A stretch of 56,620 nucleotides of DNA from positions 1-56,620 of the IMG/VR virus record IMGVR_UViG_3300049450_000140; one strand, given 5' to 3'. Origin of the DNA: a virus. The notes under the pieces were generated by a model. The model had not been told where the DNA came from. It searched no databases and was given only the letters and a program-made list of their open reading frames with translations. Position numbers and translations under genes: made by a program. Positions 22,850 through 30,012 of the stretch are shown here, piece after piece. How positions within the stretch are numbered: position 1 is the first letter of the stretch; each line of letters starts with the position of its first letter.

Positions 22850-23172
22850 TACCGCTGCTCCTCCCCCTGCTTCCACGTCCCGGGCGGCGCCTCTCCCCCG
22901 CTCAGCCAGAACAGCCGCGGGTCATCGCTCAGCCGCTCGTGGAGCTTGTACGGCACCCCGCCGGCTTCCTCCAGCAAGCTCAGCAGCTCGCGGGCGATGT
23001 CCCGGGCCTGGTCGATCCCGCTGACGGCGCGCGGGCTGCCGCTCTCCTGCGGGTGCTGCGGGCAGCTGCACGGCGCATCGCAGAACTTGCAGGCCAGGCG
23101 GCAGGCGTCGTGCAGTGCCGGGTCGCTGGCCAGGTGCTCGTGATAGCACGCGGTGGACAGGTAGTGACTCAT
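22849..23172 (-). CDS. Cys/His-rich hypothetical protein (107 aa)
   Basis: The N-terminal half has a cluster CRLACKFCDAPCSCPQH that should bind metal, preceded by CYHEHLASD. The C-terminal half is helical (ARDIARELLSLLEEAGGVPY) and ends in a flexible tail. ATG start overlaps the upstream stop. A phage zinc protein of unknown role. Confidence 0.6.
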   Translation of the reverse strand: MSHYLSTACYHEHLASDPALHDACRLACKFCDAPCSCPQHPQESGSPRAVSGIDQARDIARELLSLLEEAGGVPYKLHERLSDDPRLFWLSGGEAPPGTWKQGEEQR

Positions 23173-23336
23173 GTTTCCTCCAGGGCCTTGCGGTACGTGT
23201 CAACTGCGGCCCAGGCCGCATGGAAGGCCACGGAGGAAGGTCCCATCCGGCCTAGCGTGGTGCGCGGGTCCTTGGACTGCGCGAGGATCGTGCGCACGGC
23301 GATCATGGCCCTTTCCATGGCATCCCGCTCGGTCAA
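23169..23336 (-). CDS. Small helical protein with TTG start (55 aa)
   Basis: TERDAMERAMIAVRTILAQS and SVAFHAAWAAVDTYRKALEE are two helices. TTG at 23336 follows GGGAAAGG by six bases, a proper ribosome-binding site. The stop overlaps the next ATG (ATGA). Function unknown. Confidence 0.52.
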   Translation of the reverse strand: MTERDAMERAMIAVRTILAQSKDPRTTLGRMGPSSVAFHAAWAAVDTYRKALEET

Positions 23337-23340
23337 TGCC

Positions 23341-23394
23341 TTACCTTTCCCCCACGGCGCACGGCGCGCAGAGCCCGGTGAAGCGGACGATCAT
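23341..23394 (-). CDS. CxxC micro-ORF (17 aa)
   Basis: MIVRFTGLCAPCAVGER. Its ATG overlaps the methyltransferase stop by four bases (ATGA), and its last codons form the ribosome-binding site of the next gene. The CxxC pair is suggestive, but at this length it may just be a coupling cistron. Confidence 0.35.
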   Translation of the reverse strand: MIVRFTGLCAPCAVGER

Positions 23395-24149
23395 GGCTCA
23401 CGCCCTTTCAGGATCAGGTCGTTCATCAGGAACATGCCGATGAACTCGGTGTAGCACGGGGGAATCGCCTGCGCGATCTCCGCCAGGTTCATCCAGCTGA
23501 TCCCGATCGCGGCCTGCTGGACCGCCAGCGGGACGCGGTACTCGCCGATGTTGCACACGGTGCGCCCGTTCGGCCGGTTGGAGCTGCCCGGGTACTTGCG
23601 TGCCGTGAACCGGCCGTGGTCACAGGGAACCGAGGGGATCGTCACCGTCGACTCGAACAGCCGGTGCCGCCGTACCTCGATGCCGAACGACGTGCCGCAC
23701 AGCATGACCGGGTCCTTCAGGTGCGCCCGCGCGCCGTAGACGTTCTCGATCACGTACGGCAGCCCGGTGGCCGCCAGCAGCTCGCGGGTTGGCGGAATCA
23801 GGTTCGGGTGATCCTGCTTCACGTGCGCCTTGTTGTTCCCGTATACGGTGGCGAACTGGCAAGGGCAGCTGGCGTGGATCGCGGCGACGTCCTTCAGCCG
23901 GTACGGCACGACGCTGCCCGTGGGCTGGTAGGTGAAGGACAGTGGCTTCCCGGCGATCAGGTCGCCCAGCGCCTTGACGGCGTCGCCCTGGAAGAACGGG
24001 AACGGGTAGTGCGGCTGCGGCTGGTGATCGATGCCGATGACGGCGAAGCCGGCCAGCCAGTACCCCCAGGCTATGCCGCCAGCCCCGCAGTAGGCATCGA
24101 GCAGCAGCGGCCGGCCGAGCGCGGCGTCCCAGGCCAGCGGCGTGTTCAC
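23391..24149 (-). CDS. DNA cytosine-5 methyltransferase
   Basis: Methylates cytosine in DNA with S-adenosylmethionine, probably to protect phage DNA from host restriction. 252 residues: motif I DAYCGAGGIAWG (18-29), catalytic motif IV SCPCQFAT (Cys97), motif VI PYVIENVYGA (ENV at 135-137), RRHRLFES, and the C-terminal motif AIPPCYTEFIG. It is short, with a small target-recognition region, as in compact phage enzymes. No restriction partner is adjacent. ATG start at 24149 overlaps the stop of no other gene but couples to 24146. Confidence 0.87.
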   Translation of the reverse strand: MNTPLAWDAALGRPLLLDAYCGAGGIAWGYWLAGFAVIGIDHQPQPHYPFPFFQGDAVKALGDLIAGKPLSFTYQPTGSVVPYRLKDVAAIHASCPCQFATVYGNNKAHVKQDHPNLIPPTRELLAATGLPYVIENVYGARAHLKDPVMLCGTSFGIEVRRHRLFESTVTIPSVPCDHGRFTARKYPGSSNRPNGRTVCNIGEYRVPLAVQQAAIGISWMNLAEIAQAIPPCYTEFIGMFLMNDLILKGREP

Positions 24150-24328
24150 GGCAGCTCCCCGGTCTCTTCGCGCGTCAGCAGCAGCCCGCCGTAGAGGAAG
24201 CCCGCGCCGAAAGCCCTGGTCATGATCGCCATCTCATCGTCGTTCAGGGCATGCCAGGCGTGCTCGTATTCCAGCCACTCCGTGAAGCAGCTGGCCATGA
24301 TCGTGCTCAGGTCAGCCAGGCTGCTCAT
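24146..24328 (-). CDS. Hypothetical protein (60 aa)
   Basis: MSSLADLSTIMASCFTEWLE followed by DDEMAIMTRAFGAGFLYGGL. Helical, acidic, no recognised family. Coupled to the methyltransferase, whose start overlaps its stop. Confidence 0.55.
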   Translation of the reverse strand: MSSLADLSTIMASCFTEWLEYEHAWHALNDDEMAIMTRAFGAGFLYGGLLLTREETGELP

Positions 24329-24672
24329 TGCCTGCCATCCTCCTGGACTTCCCGGCCGCGTACTGCCCGGTCTTCATGTCCCGGGTCACTGCCTTCCCGG
24401 TTGGCCAGCGCGCCGTCAGTGACGGTTAGCCCCAGTGCCCGCAGCTCACCCGGGAACGCCCGCGCCGCGGCCTGCGCCATGATCATCCGCTGAAGTGCGT
24501 GAACGTGCAGCCGGACTTCGGCCAGGTCATCGTCGCGCGTCAGCGGGGAATGGCCGGCCAGCTCCTCGAATTGCCGGTAGGCCAGGCCGAGCGCCCGGAT
24601 GAGGTTACGCTCGGCCGCGGTCAGCAGCGGCTCCGGGTGGCTTGCGCAGCCTGGTACCCCGCACTCGGTCAT
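24325..24672 (-). CDS. Hypothetical protein (115 aa)
   Basis: Starts MTECGVPGCASHPEPLLTAA (a Cys pair), then helical segments (LIRALGLAYRQFEELAGHSP, EVRLHVHALQRMIMAQAAAR). The C-terminus is charged. ATG at 24672 overlaps the upstream stop. Unknown function. Confidence 0.58.
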   Translation of the reverse strand: MTECGVPGCASHPEPLLTAAERNLIRALGLAYRQFEELAGHSPLTRDDDLAEVRLHVHALQRMIMAQAAARAFPGELRALGLTVTDGALANREGSDPGHEDRAVRGREVQEDGRQ

Positions 24673-24860
24673 GATGGCTCCTGCCTCCTCGCCTTCCTGG
24701 CCGCGAGCACCGCTGCGATCCGTTCCGGGTGCGGGTGCGCGATCGGAACCGGGTCGCTGGCGCTGCGGCTCGTGCACCACTGCCCGGCCGCCGACCCGCA
24801 CAGCGGGCAGCGGACGCGCCGGATCGCGGTGATCTCGTACCGGGCACCGGGCTTGCTCAC
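24669..24860 (-). CDS. Zinc-finger domain protein of phage type (63 aa)
   Basis: Single zinc-ribbon-like module RCPLCGSAAGQWCTSR followed by HPHPERI, the CPxCGxxxGxxC...H..R pattern common in actinobacterial and phage proteins (from memory). GTG start coupled. Probably binds nucleic acid or protein. Confidence 0.65.
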   Translation of the reverse strand: MSKPGARYEITAIRRVRCPLCGSAAGQWCTSRSASDPVPIAHPHPERIAAVLAARKARRQEPS

Positions 24861-25105
24861 CGGGCACCGTCCCTGGCCTCCATCGGTACCTTGCCCCAGT
24901 CGATGGTGACGGTCACCACGTTCCGGCCGTCATCCAGGTCGTGCGCCAGGGTGACCGCGTCGGCCGGCAGCTCGGCGAGCACCCAGTCCAGGGCCTCGCT
25001 GAGCGTCAGCCGCCGGCTGCCCATCCGCGTTAGCCCCGGCTGGCCGCGGGGGCGCTTCCAGTACGTGGTGACGGTGAAGCTGACCTTCGGGGCCGTCTCG
25101 CTCAT
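24857..25105 (-). CDS. Hypothetical protein (82 aa)
   Basis: SFTVTTYWKRPRGQPGLTRM, then RRLTLSEALDWVLAELPADA, then NVVTVTIDWGKVPM: a beta-alpha-beta layout. The LTLSEA element resembles the repeat unit of the array proteins. ATG start coupled. Function unknown. Confidence 0.58.
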   Translation of the reverse strand: MSETAPKVSFTVTTYWKRPRGQPGLTRMGSRRLTLSEALDWVLAELPADAVTLAHDLDDGRNVVTVTIDWGKVPMEARDGAR

Positions 25106-25341
25106 AGCCCGCGCTCCCTCTTCTCCCGCAGGACCAGCCGGGACAGGTGCATGACGGCCGCGCGCTGGTGGGCCGGCGTGTCCAGCGGCATGAAGCCGGA
25201 GATCGCGATGCCCAGCTCCCGGCACTCGGCGAAGACGATCACCAGCATGTCGACCGCGCTCTCGTCAACGTCCAGCGCGCCGTGCCACGGGTGATCCTGC
25301 CCGTTGCGGTCTTCCCCTCCGGGGCTTAGCCAGGCGGTCAT
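25102..25341 (-). CDS. Hypothetical protein (79 aa)
   Basis: MTAWLSPGGEDRNGQDHPWH then VDMLVIVFAECRELGIAISG and a basic C-terminal helix (VMHLSRLVLREKRERG). No family recognised; coupled both sides. Confidence 0.58.
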   Translation of the reverse strand: MTAWLSPGGEDRNGQDHPWHGALDVDESAVDMLVIVFAECRELGIAISGFMPLDTPAHQRAAVMHLSRLVLREKRERGL

Positions 25342-25904
25342 CGTTCCACCTCATCGCCGCGCGCAGGGCCTAGCCCGAACACGTGCCCGATGCCCAGGCG
25401 CAGCGCCAGCTCGTAGTTGCGGGCAGGCTTCCCCGGGTCCGCGTCCGACTCCAGCGAGAGGCCGTCCCGCTGGCATGCCGCCTCAAGGATCTCCCGCGCC
25501 AGCGCCTCGGCGGCGTCCGGTTCCGGACCAGTTCCCGTCCCCAGGTCGGCGAGCGCCTGCTTCCAGCTAGTGAACCTGACGGCCCTGTCATCGAGGTAAG
25601 CGGAGGCGCCCAGCTTCCGGTTAGTGACGAGCAGCACGCCCCGGGTTTCCCAGAACACGCCGTCCCAGTCGCGGTCATGCCGGAAGGCCGAGTCATCGGT
25701 GCTGACCTTGAACCCGTGGTCATGAAGCCAGCCTGCGACCTGCGCGGTGTTCCGGGACGTGAAGATGAAGACCGCGTGCCTGCTCATCAGCTGCCGTAGC
25801 CCGTCCAGCGCCCCGTCGAACGGCAAGTCGTAGATGGACCCGTCCTGCCAGCCGCGTGAGTACCGGTGAATAACTCCGTCAAAGTCAATCGCTACCGTGG
25901 TCAC
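25338..25904 (-). CDS. HAD-superfamily phosphatase
   Basis: 188 residues. Motif I is VAIDFDGVIHRYSRGW (nucleophile Asp), motif II VFIFTSRN, and the C-terminal motif region is LDDRAVRFTSW. The small cap region suggests a nucleotidase or polynucleotide 3'-phosphatase-like enzyme. GTG at 25904 (VTTVAIDFDGV) is chosen because it overlaps the upstream stop. Likely in phage nucleotide metabolism or end repair; the substrate is not known. Confidence 0.75.
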   Translation of the reverse strand: MTTVAIDFDGVIHRYSRGWQDGSIYDLPFDGALDGLRQLMSRHAVFIFTSRNTAQVAGWLHDHGFKVSTDDSAFRHDRDWDGVFWETRGVLLVTNRKLGASAYLDDRAVRFTSWKQALADLGTGTGPEPDAAEALAREILEAACQRDGLSLESDADPGKPARNYELALRLGIGHVFGLGPARGDEVER

Positions 25905-26251
25905 CGGCTCATCAGCTCCCGCAGCGTCAGCGGCCGGGCGTGCAGGTACGGCCCCTTGCTGAGGCTGGCCGGGTCCCGCGTCAGCTTCGGCTCCCCGAAC
26001 TTCATGCCTTCCAGGACCGGGATGCCGGTCAGCAGCCATTCCGGGCTCTTGCGCTGTTCCTGGTACATGCGGTAGCTCATGTTCATTACTTCTGCGTTCA
26101 GGCACGGGTGCAGCCAGCGCGGGTGCATTACCCACCACAGGTGACAGGCCCAGGGCCCGCGGCGAGGGGCGTCCAGGAGCCGGAACCGGTAGTACTCATC
26201 GACCAGGTACGCCCACAGGTCCTGGTAGCTCACCTGCGACGGGTCATTCAT
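25901..26251 (-). CDS. LTLxEMM-tailed protein outside the array (116 aa)
   Basis: The tail HARPLTLRELMSR matches the array family. The body is different and is shared with the 28151 protein: LWWVMHPRWLHPCLNAEV aligns with LYWVMSHECRNVIMQL, and GIPVLEGMKFGEPKLTRDP with GYPVIAGPAYGPPLLTDDP. The two therefore form a second subfamily carrying the tag. ATG at 26251 lies just inside the 3' end of the upstream gene. Confidence 0.7.
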   Translation of the reverse strand: MNDPSQVSYQDLWAYLVDEYYRFRLLDAPRRGPWACHLWWVMHPRWLHPCLNAEVMNMSYRMYQEQRKSPEWLLTGIPVLEGMKFGEPKLTRDPASLSKGPYLHARPLTLRELMSR

Positions 26252-27278
26252 CCTCGCCGGCTCCGTGCCCAGCGGCGTGCCCTGCTTCGCTATCGTCATC
26301 GAGGGCAATCCCGAGATCGGCCCGCTTGCGGTAATCATCCAGCAGCCCGTTCACGGCGTGCCAGGGGTCGCCGCCGAGCAGGTCCCGCCAGCCCCTCAGC
26401 CATGCCTCGACGTCATCCCCGCGCCGGGCCTGGTGCCGGGACTCGCCGATGGCCGCGGAGTCAAGGCGACGGCGCGTGGCTGCCCGCATCTCGGGCGAGA
26501 CTGGGGCATTGGCCACCGCCCAGAAGCGCCGGGCGTACTCAGCGCGCTCCTCGTCCGTGAGTCCGTCATCCCCGCGCCGGGCCTGCTCCGCCTCGGACTG
26601 GCCGCGCTGCGCGTACTGCATCTCCGGGGTGACGTCGCAAGTGCACTCATCGTCCGGCCGGCTCAGCGACGCGTCTCCGCACCACGGCTGGTGCTCATCC
26701 GGCTCCGCGAAGAGCATCCGGATCTTCTCCTCGCCCTCCGCGGTCATGAACCGCGCGAGCTCCTCGCGATAGGAGACGGTGGCCGGCGCCGCGAGGTCCG
26801 GCTCCCCCGTCAGGGCCTCAACCTGCCCCCGGTACGGCGGCGTGACGCACTGCCACAGCCTCAGCTTCCCGGCGTCGCGGGCCATCCGGATCGTCTGCCA
26901 GGTGCCGCTGCGCTGCGACCGCGGGTCCTCCTCCGGGAATGCCGGGAAGCCGAAGACCTGGTCAGCCCTGGCCACTAGCTCCCGGTTCCGGTCGGCGTAG
27001 TTGGTGCCCGGGGGCATGTCGATGACGGTCACCAGCGGCAGGCTCCCGGTGCGCGTCCACCAGGGGTCGACCTGACGGCGGTTACACGGGACCACCACGA
27101 CGTGCTCAGCGGCCGGCCTGGTCACGTACAGCCAGGCGCCGATCCAGGCGTCCCCGCCCTGGCAGGCCCCGGTGACGTAGCGGTCCGCGAGCGGCACCCG
27201 GGCGGACAGCACGCTGGCCACGACGGACGGCGGCGGGGCGAAGTTAAAGCGGGAGGCGGTGAAGGAGATCGTGGTCAC
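26244..27278 (-). CDS. SLOG-like Rossmann protein with long acidic C-terminal region
   Basis: 344 residues. The first 155 look like a SLOG/LOG-type nucleotide-binding fold: SFTASRFNF, VTGACQGGDAWIGAWLY, VVVPCNRRQVDPWW, NYADRNRELVARADQVFGF, QRSGTWQTIRMARDAGK. SLOG domains bind or process nucleotide signals and occur in bacterial conflict systems. The C-terminal part is charged, with Cys (CTCDV) and a helical bundle (ARRGDDVEAWLRGWRDLL). GTG 27278 is used because it overlaps the upstream stop. It may sense or degrade a nucleotide messenger; this is inference. Confidence 0.62.
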   Translation of the reverse strand: MTTISFTASRFNFAPPPSVVASVLSARVPLADRYVTGACQGGDAWIGAWLYVTRPAAEHVVVVPCNRRQVDPWWTRTGSLPLVTVIDMPPGTNYADRNRELVARADQVFGFPAFPEEDPRSQRSGTWQTIRMARDAGKLRLWQCVTPPYRGQVEALTGEPDLAAPATVSYREELARFMTAEGEEKIRMLFAEPDEHQPWCGDASLSRPDDECTCDVTPEMQYAQRGQSEAEQARRGDDGLTDEERAEYARRFWAVANAPVSPEMRAATRRRLDSAAIGESRHQARRGDDVEAWLRGWRDLLGGDPWHAVNGLLDDYRKRADLGIALDDDSEAGHAAGHGAGEDE

Positions 27279-27565
27279 TGCGGCCACTCCTTGCCCAGCT
27301 CGTCTAGCTCGTCCAGTGGCCGCTGCCGGGCTCTCTTCCGCAGCCGCGCACTGTCAGCCGAGAACAGGATCGCGGCGGCGACGGCGCAGGCCACGGCTGC
27401 CCATGCCGCGACGGGATTGAAGAAGGCCACCGCTATCGATGTCTCCTCCCCGGTCAGGAGGAGGGCCATCCAGCCGAGGTACCGCGCTGGCCGGCGCCGG
27501 ATGGTGAACGCGATGGTCCGGCTCACGTCCCGCGCCCGCCACCTCACCTCTGCCCGCCTGCTCAC
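27275..27565 (-). CDS. Two-helix membrane protein (96 aa)
   Basis: A basic N-terminus (RRAEVRWRARDVSRTIAFTI) precedes two hydrophobic segments (LGWMALLLTGEE and NPVAAWAAVACAVAAAILF). The tail is charged. Coupled ATG start at 27565. Function unknown. Confidence 0.6.
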   Translation of the reverse strand: MSRRAEVRWRARDVSRTIAFTIRRRPARYLGWMALLLTGEETSIAVAFFNPVAAWAAVACAVAAAILFSADSARLRKRARQRPLDELDELGKEWPQ

Positions 27566-27921
27566 CGCGGCTTGCCCAGGTACGCGGAGTTGGTGGTCTC
27601 AAAGGCGGACGACCAGCGCCAGCGGTCCATCACGACCTGGTCGAACAGCCGGGACTCCAGCTCGACGGTGTTCCCGGTGTGCATCTCCAGCATCCGGATC
27701 TCCCGGTCGTAGTCCTCCGTGTGGTCCTCGGGCACCGGCAGGCTGACGATCAGCCGGATGTCCCGGCCGGCCCGCGCGTCCGCCAGGGACCGGTCCAGCT
27801 CTGCGATGGCGCGGGCCCGGTAGCCTGCCTGCGCCTTCAGGAACGCCTCCCGGTGCGCGGCCCGGTTCTTGCGCAGCACCTCCAGCAGCTCGTCCTTGCG
27901 CACGGTCACGACGTCAGGCAT
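27562..27921 (-). CDS. Conserved actinophage protein of unknown function (119 aa)
   Basis: The pattern VTVRKDELLEVLRKNRAAHR, then LPVPEDHTEDYDREIRMLEM, then TNSAYLG is one I recognise from many actinobacterial phage genomes, where it has no assigned function. Helical N-terminal half and a compact C-terminal half. It lies directly downstream of the RHH gene. Confidence 0.72.
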   Translation of the reverse strand: MPDVVTVRKDELLEVLRKNRAAHREAFLKAQAGYRARAIAELDRSLADARAGRDIRLIVSLPVPEDHTEDYDREIRMLEMHTGNTVELESRLFDQVVMDRWRWSSAFETTNSAYLGKPR

Positions 27922-27933
27922 GAGGTCCCTTTC

Positions 27934-28101
27934 TCAGTCCTCGGCGAAAGCATCCTCGACGGCCTCGTCCCGCAGCGTCAGCCGCCGGGTCACCTCGGCG
28001 CTCAGTGCCTGCTGGCAGATCCGGCTGATGGTGCGCGGGGGCAGCCAGCTGAGCTTCTCCCTTAGCTCCGGCGGCACGTAGATCGTCACCCTGCTATCCA
28101 C
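27934..28101 (-). CDS. Ribbon-helix-helix-type regulator (55 aa)
   Basis: MDSRVTIYVPPELREKLSWL is a beta strand followed by a helix, then RTISRICQQALSAEVTRR, as in CopG/Arc-type DNA-binding proteins that dimerise and contact operators through the strand. GTG 28101 follows GGGAGGTCAC. It heads the long minus-strand gene chain and may autoregulate from the element at 28119-28136. The tail contains RRLTLRDEAVEDAF, faintly like the array tag. Confidence 0.65.
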   Translation of the reverse strand: MDSRVTIYVPPELREKLSWLPPRTISRICQQALSAEVTRRLTLRDEAVEDAFAED

Positions 28102-28118
28102 GTGACCTCCCTTTCTCG

Positions 28119-28136
28119 GTCTTGCAGAGTATAAGT
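28119..28136 (-). promoter_or_regulatory. Promoter-like element before the RHH regulator
   Basis: Minus strand: CTTATACTCTGCAAGACC. TATACT fits a -10 box, and the ribosome-binding site of the RHH gene follows about 10 bases after the element. It belongs to the recurrent family and is a good candidate start of the 28-to-14-kb transcript. Confidence 0.5.
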
Positions 28137-28150
28137 CATCGTACCGTGGG

Positions 28151-28489
28151 CTAGCCCGGCTCACTAGCCAGTTCCGCTAGCGTCAGGTTCCGCGCGATCA
28201 GCTGCACGCGTTGCGCCGCTGCCAGCGGGTCGTCAGTCAGCAGCGGCGGGCCGTAGGCAGGCCCGGCGATGACCGGGTAGCCGAACAGCATGTCCCGCAG
28301 GCCCTCGGTGCGCGACAGCTCCAGGGCCGGCCATCCCTGCGGTGAGCACAGTTGCATGATGACATTGCGACACTCATGGCTCATCACCCAGTACAGGCTC
28401 CGGTGGTCATTGCGCCAGTCGCTGCGGCGCTCGTACGCCTGCCCGACCAGTTCCCGGTACAGGTCCGCGCCGCTCACGCCGCTCATCAC
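28151..28489 (-). CDS. LTLxEMM-tailed protein, second subfamily (112 aa)
   Basis: Paralog of the 25901 gene with the same order of elements: LYWVMSHECRNVIMQL, a GYPVIAGPAYGPPLLTDDP segment, and tail LIARNLTLAELASEPG. The tag is followed by five extra residues, and its ELA replaces EMM. GTG start 28489 is coupled to the HAD gene upstream. Confidence 0.68.
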   Translation of the reverse strand: MMSGVSGADLYRELVGQAYERRSDWRNDHRSLYWVMSHECRNVIMQLCSPQGWPALELSRTEGLRDMLFGYPVIAGPAYGPPLLTDDPLAAAQRVQLIARNLTLAELASEPG

Positions 28490-28830
28490 AGCACCAGCAG
28501 CCGCACGACGTCACTGGCCGCGGCGGCGACGCCGTCCAGGTAGAGCCGGTCGTCATCGACCATGACGGCGATGCCCAGCCGGGCGCACTGCTCGCCTTTC
28601 AGGAGGCCCAGCTGCCGGATGTCCGGGTCAATGCAGCGCATGATCGCCGTGTAGCGCACGCCGAGCGCGGCCAGCGTGCGCTCACGGGCCGGCAGCGTCC
28701 ACTCGCCTGTATCGCCCAGGCCGCCGGTTACCACGTAGACCTCATGGCCGACGTCGTGCAGGTCATTCGCCAGCCGGGCCAGCGCCGGGCGATCGAGCGT
28801 CCCGTCCAGGTCAAAGCCGTATGCAGTCAC
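28486..28830 (-). CDS. Small HAD-superfamily phosphatase (114 aa)
   Basis: TAYGFDLDGTLDRPALARLA carries HAD motif I; VYVVTGGLG is motif II; VDDDRLYLDGVAA is the motif IV region. There is no cap domain and the protein is very short, so it may act on a polymer or protein. GTG 28830 follows GAGGAG. A stretch of about 70 bp of this gene is copied near 29606-29675. Confidence 0.72.
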   Translation of the reverse strand: MTAYGFDLDGTLDRPALARLANDLHDVGHEVYVVTGGLGDTGEWTLPARERTLAALGVRYTAIMRCIDPDIRQLGLLKGEQCARLGIAVMVDDDRLYLDGVAAAASDVVRLLVL

Positions 28831-28840
28831 AGGAACTCCT

Positions 28841-28859
28841 CGTCTTTTACAGTATGATA
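28841..28859. promoter_or_regulatory. Promoter-like element between divergent genes
   Basis: CGTCTTTTACAGTATGATA; minus strand TATCATACTGTAAAAGACG. TATGAT on plus could drive the 28901 gene and CATACT on minus the HAD gene. Part of the recurrent family. Confidence 0.45.
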
Positions 28860-28900
28860 AAGGTAGCTGTTCTTGCCGTTGCCTCCCGGAAGGGCCACTG

Positions 28901-29875
28901 ATGGGAATCCGCATCCAGAAGCACCTTGGGTACGCCCTGACCGGGGTCACGCCAGAAGACGAGCGGGTTAACTGGAAGTTCGCCGAGGGCCGCTGCCACA
29001 GCGGCCACGCGTACCTGCGGTGGCTGGACGAGCGGTACGGGCCCGGTGAGGGCAAGCCGTTCCCGTCCATGGACTGGCTGACCATCCGGCACGAGGCGAA
29101 CTGGCTGGAGCACGACGTTGCCGAGTGCGCTTCCTACGACTACGAGACCTCTGACCACGGCCGGGCCAGCGTCATCGTGGTGCGCCCGCTCTGCCACCCG
29201 GACTGGTCCAGGACTGACGACAGCATCGACTACAGCGCCGACCAGCTGCGTGACGACATGGGGGAATCCCGGCACGAGCTGCTGCGCACCGGGATCTTCC
29301 CGTTCGACGGCCAGCTCATGGATGCCGAGACTGGCGAGCGGCTGCCCCGCGAGGCGCTGACGTGGCGGCAGGTCACCCGGTCCCTGGAAAGCCGTCCCGG
29401 TGACAAGGACAAGCGGCAGGACGCCATTGACGCGATGGAGCTGTTCACCAGGGATCTTCTCCCCCAGTACCCCGGTTACCAGGCAGCGGCGGCCCGCGTC
29501 GTGCCGTGCGTGCCGCAGGAGGTCCGGGACGTGTGCGAGTTCCTGGGGCTGTTCACCAGTGACGAGACCTGGAAGCAGCTGCGCCCGGTGCTGGCGACGT
29601 GGTGGGGGTTACCACGTAGACCTCGTGGCCGGCGCCGTGCAGGTCGTTCGCCAGCCGGGCCAGCGCCGGGCGGTCATGAGGCTGCCTTTCGCTCGCGGTG
29701 CAGGGTCAGGCGCCCGCAGGCCATGGCGATGGCGTCATCATCACTGCGGCCGTGCCCCTCCGTCCAGGCCCTCATGTCCCGGTCATCGTCGTGCCACGAG
29801 ATTCTCGCGGTGCTCAGCCGTGATGCCTTCCAGGCCGCGTACCCCGGATCGTCCGGCGCGAGGCGGTACAGGTAG
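28901..29875 (+). CDS. Hypothetical protein, 3' end rearranged
   Basis: MGIRIQKHLGYALTGVTPED with GGAAGGG before the ATG. About 235 residues look like normal protein (SMDWLTIRHEANWLEHDVAE, CEFLGLFTSDETWKQLRPVL). After that the frame enters about 70 bp copied in reverse sense from the HAD gene (29606-29675) and then runs antisense over the next gene, giving Arg/Pro/Ser-rich sequence. The real C-terminus was probably lost by that duplication. The N-terminal part resembles phage proteins of unknown function. Confidence 0.65.
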   Translation: MGIRIQKHLGYALTGVTPEDERVNWKFAEGRCHSGHAYLRWLDERYGPGEGKPFPSMDWLTIRHEANWLEHDVAECASYDYETSDHGRASVIVVRPLCHPDWSRTDDSIDYSADQLRDDMGESRHELLRTGIFPFDGQLMDAETGERLPREALTWRQVTRSLESRPGDKDKRQDAIDAMELFTRDLLPQYPGYQAAAARVVPCVPQEVRDVCEFLGLFTSDETWKQLRPVLATWWGLPRRPRGRRRAGRSPAGPAPGGHEAAFRSRCRVRRPQAMAMASSSLRPCPSVQALMSRSSSCHEILAVLSRDAFQAAYPGSSGARRYR

Positions 29876-30012
29876 ACCTTGAATCCCCGGGACGTGAGCT
29901 GCGCGGCGTAGTCATGGGGGCGCGACCAGTCAGTCTCCCGCCAGCAGCGCCCGAAGTGGTCCGCGCGGAAGAAGCTGCGGGACATCAGCCGCTCCCTGTC
30001 CTCCTGGCTCAC
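29674..30012 (-). CDS. Hypothetical protein (112 aa)
   Basis: FFRADHFGRCWRETDWSRPH, then GFKVYLYRLAPDDPGYAAWK, then ISWHDDDRDMRAWTEGHGRS. Rich in Trp/His/Asp. No family recognised. GTG start coupled to the SNF2-type helicase gene upstream. The copied HAD fragment begins right after its stop. Confidence 0.58.
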   Translation of the reverse strand: MSQEDRERLMSRSFFRADHFGRCWRETDWSRPHDYAAQLTSRGFKVYLYRLAPDDPGYAAWKASRLSTARISWHDDDRDMRAWTEGHGRSDDDAIAMACGRLTLHRERKAAS

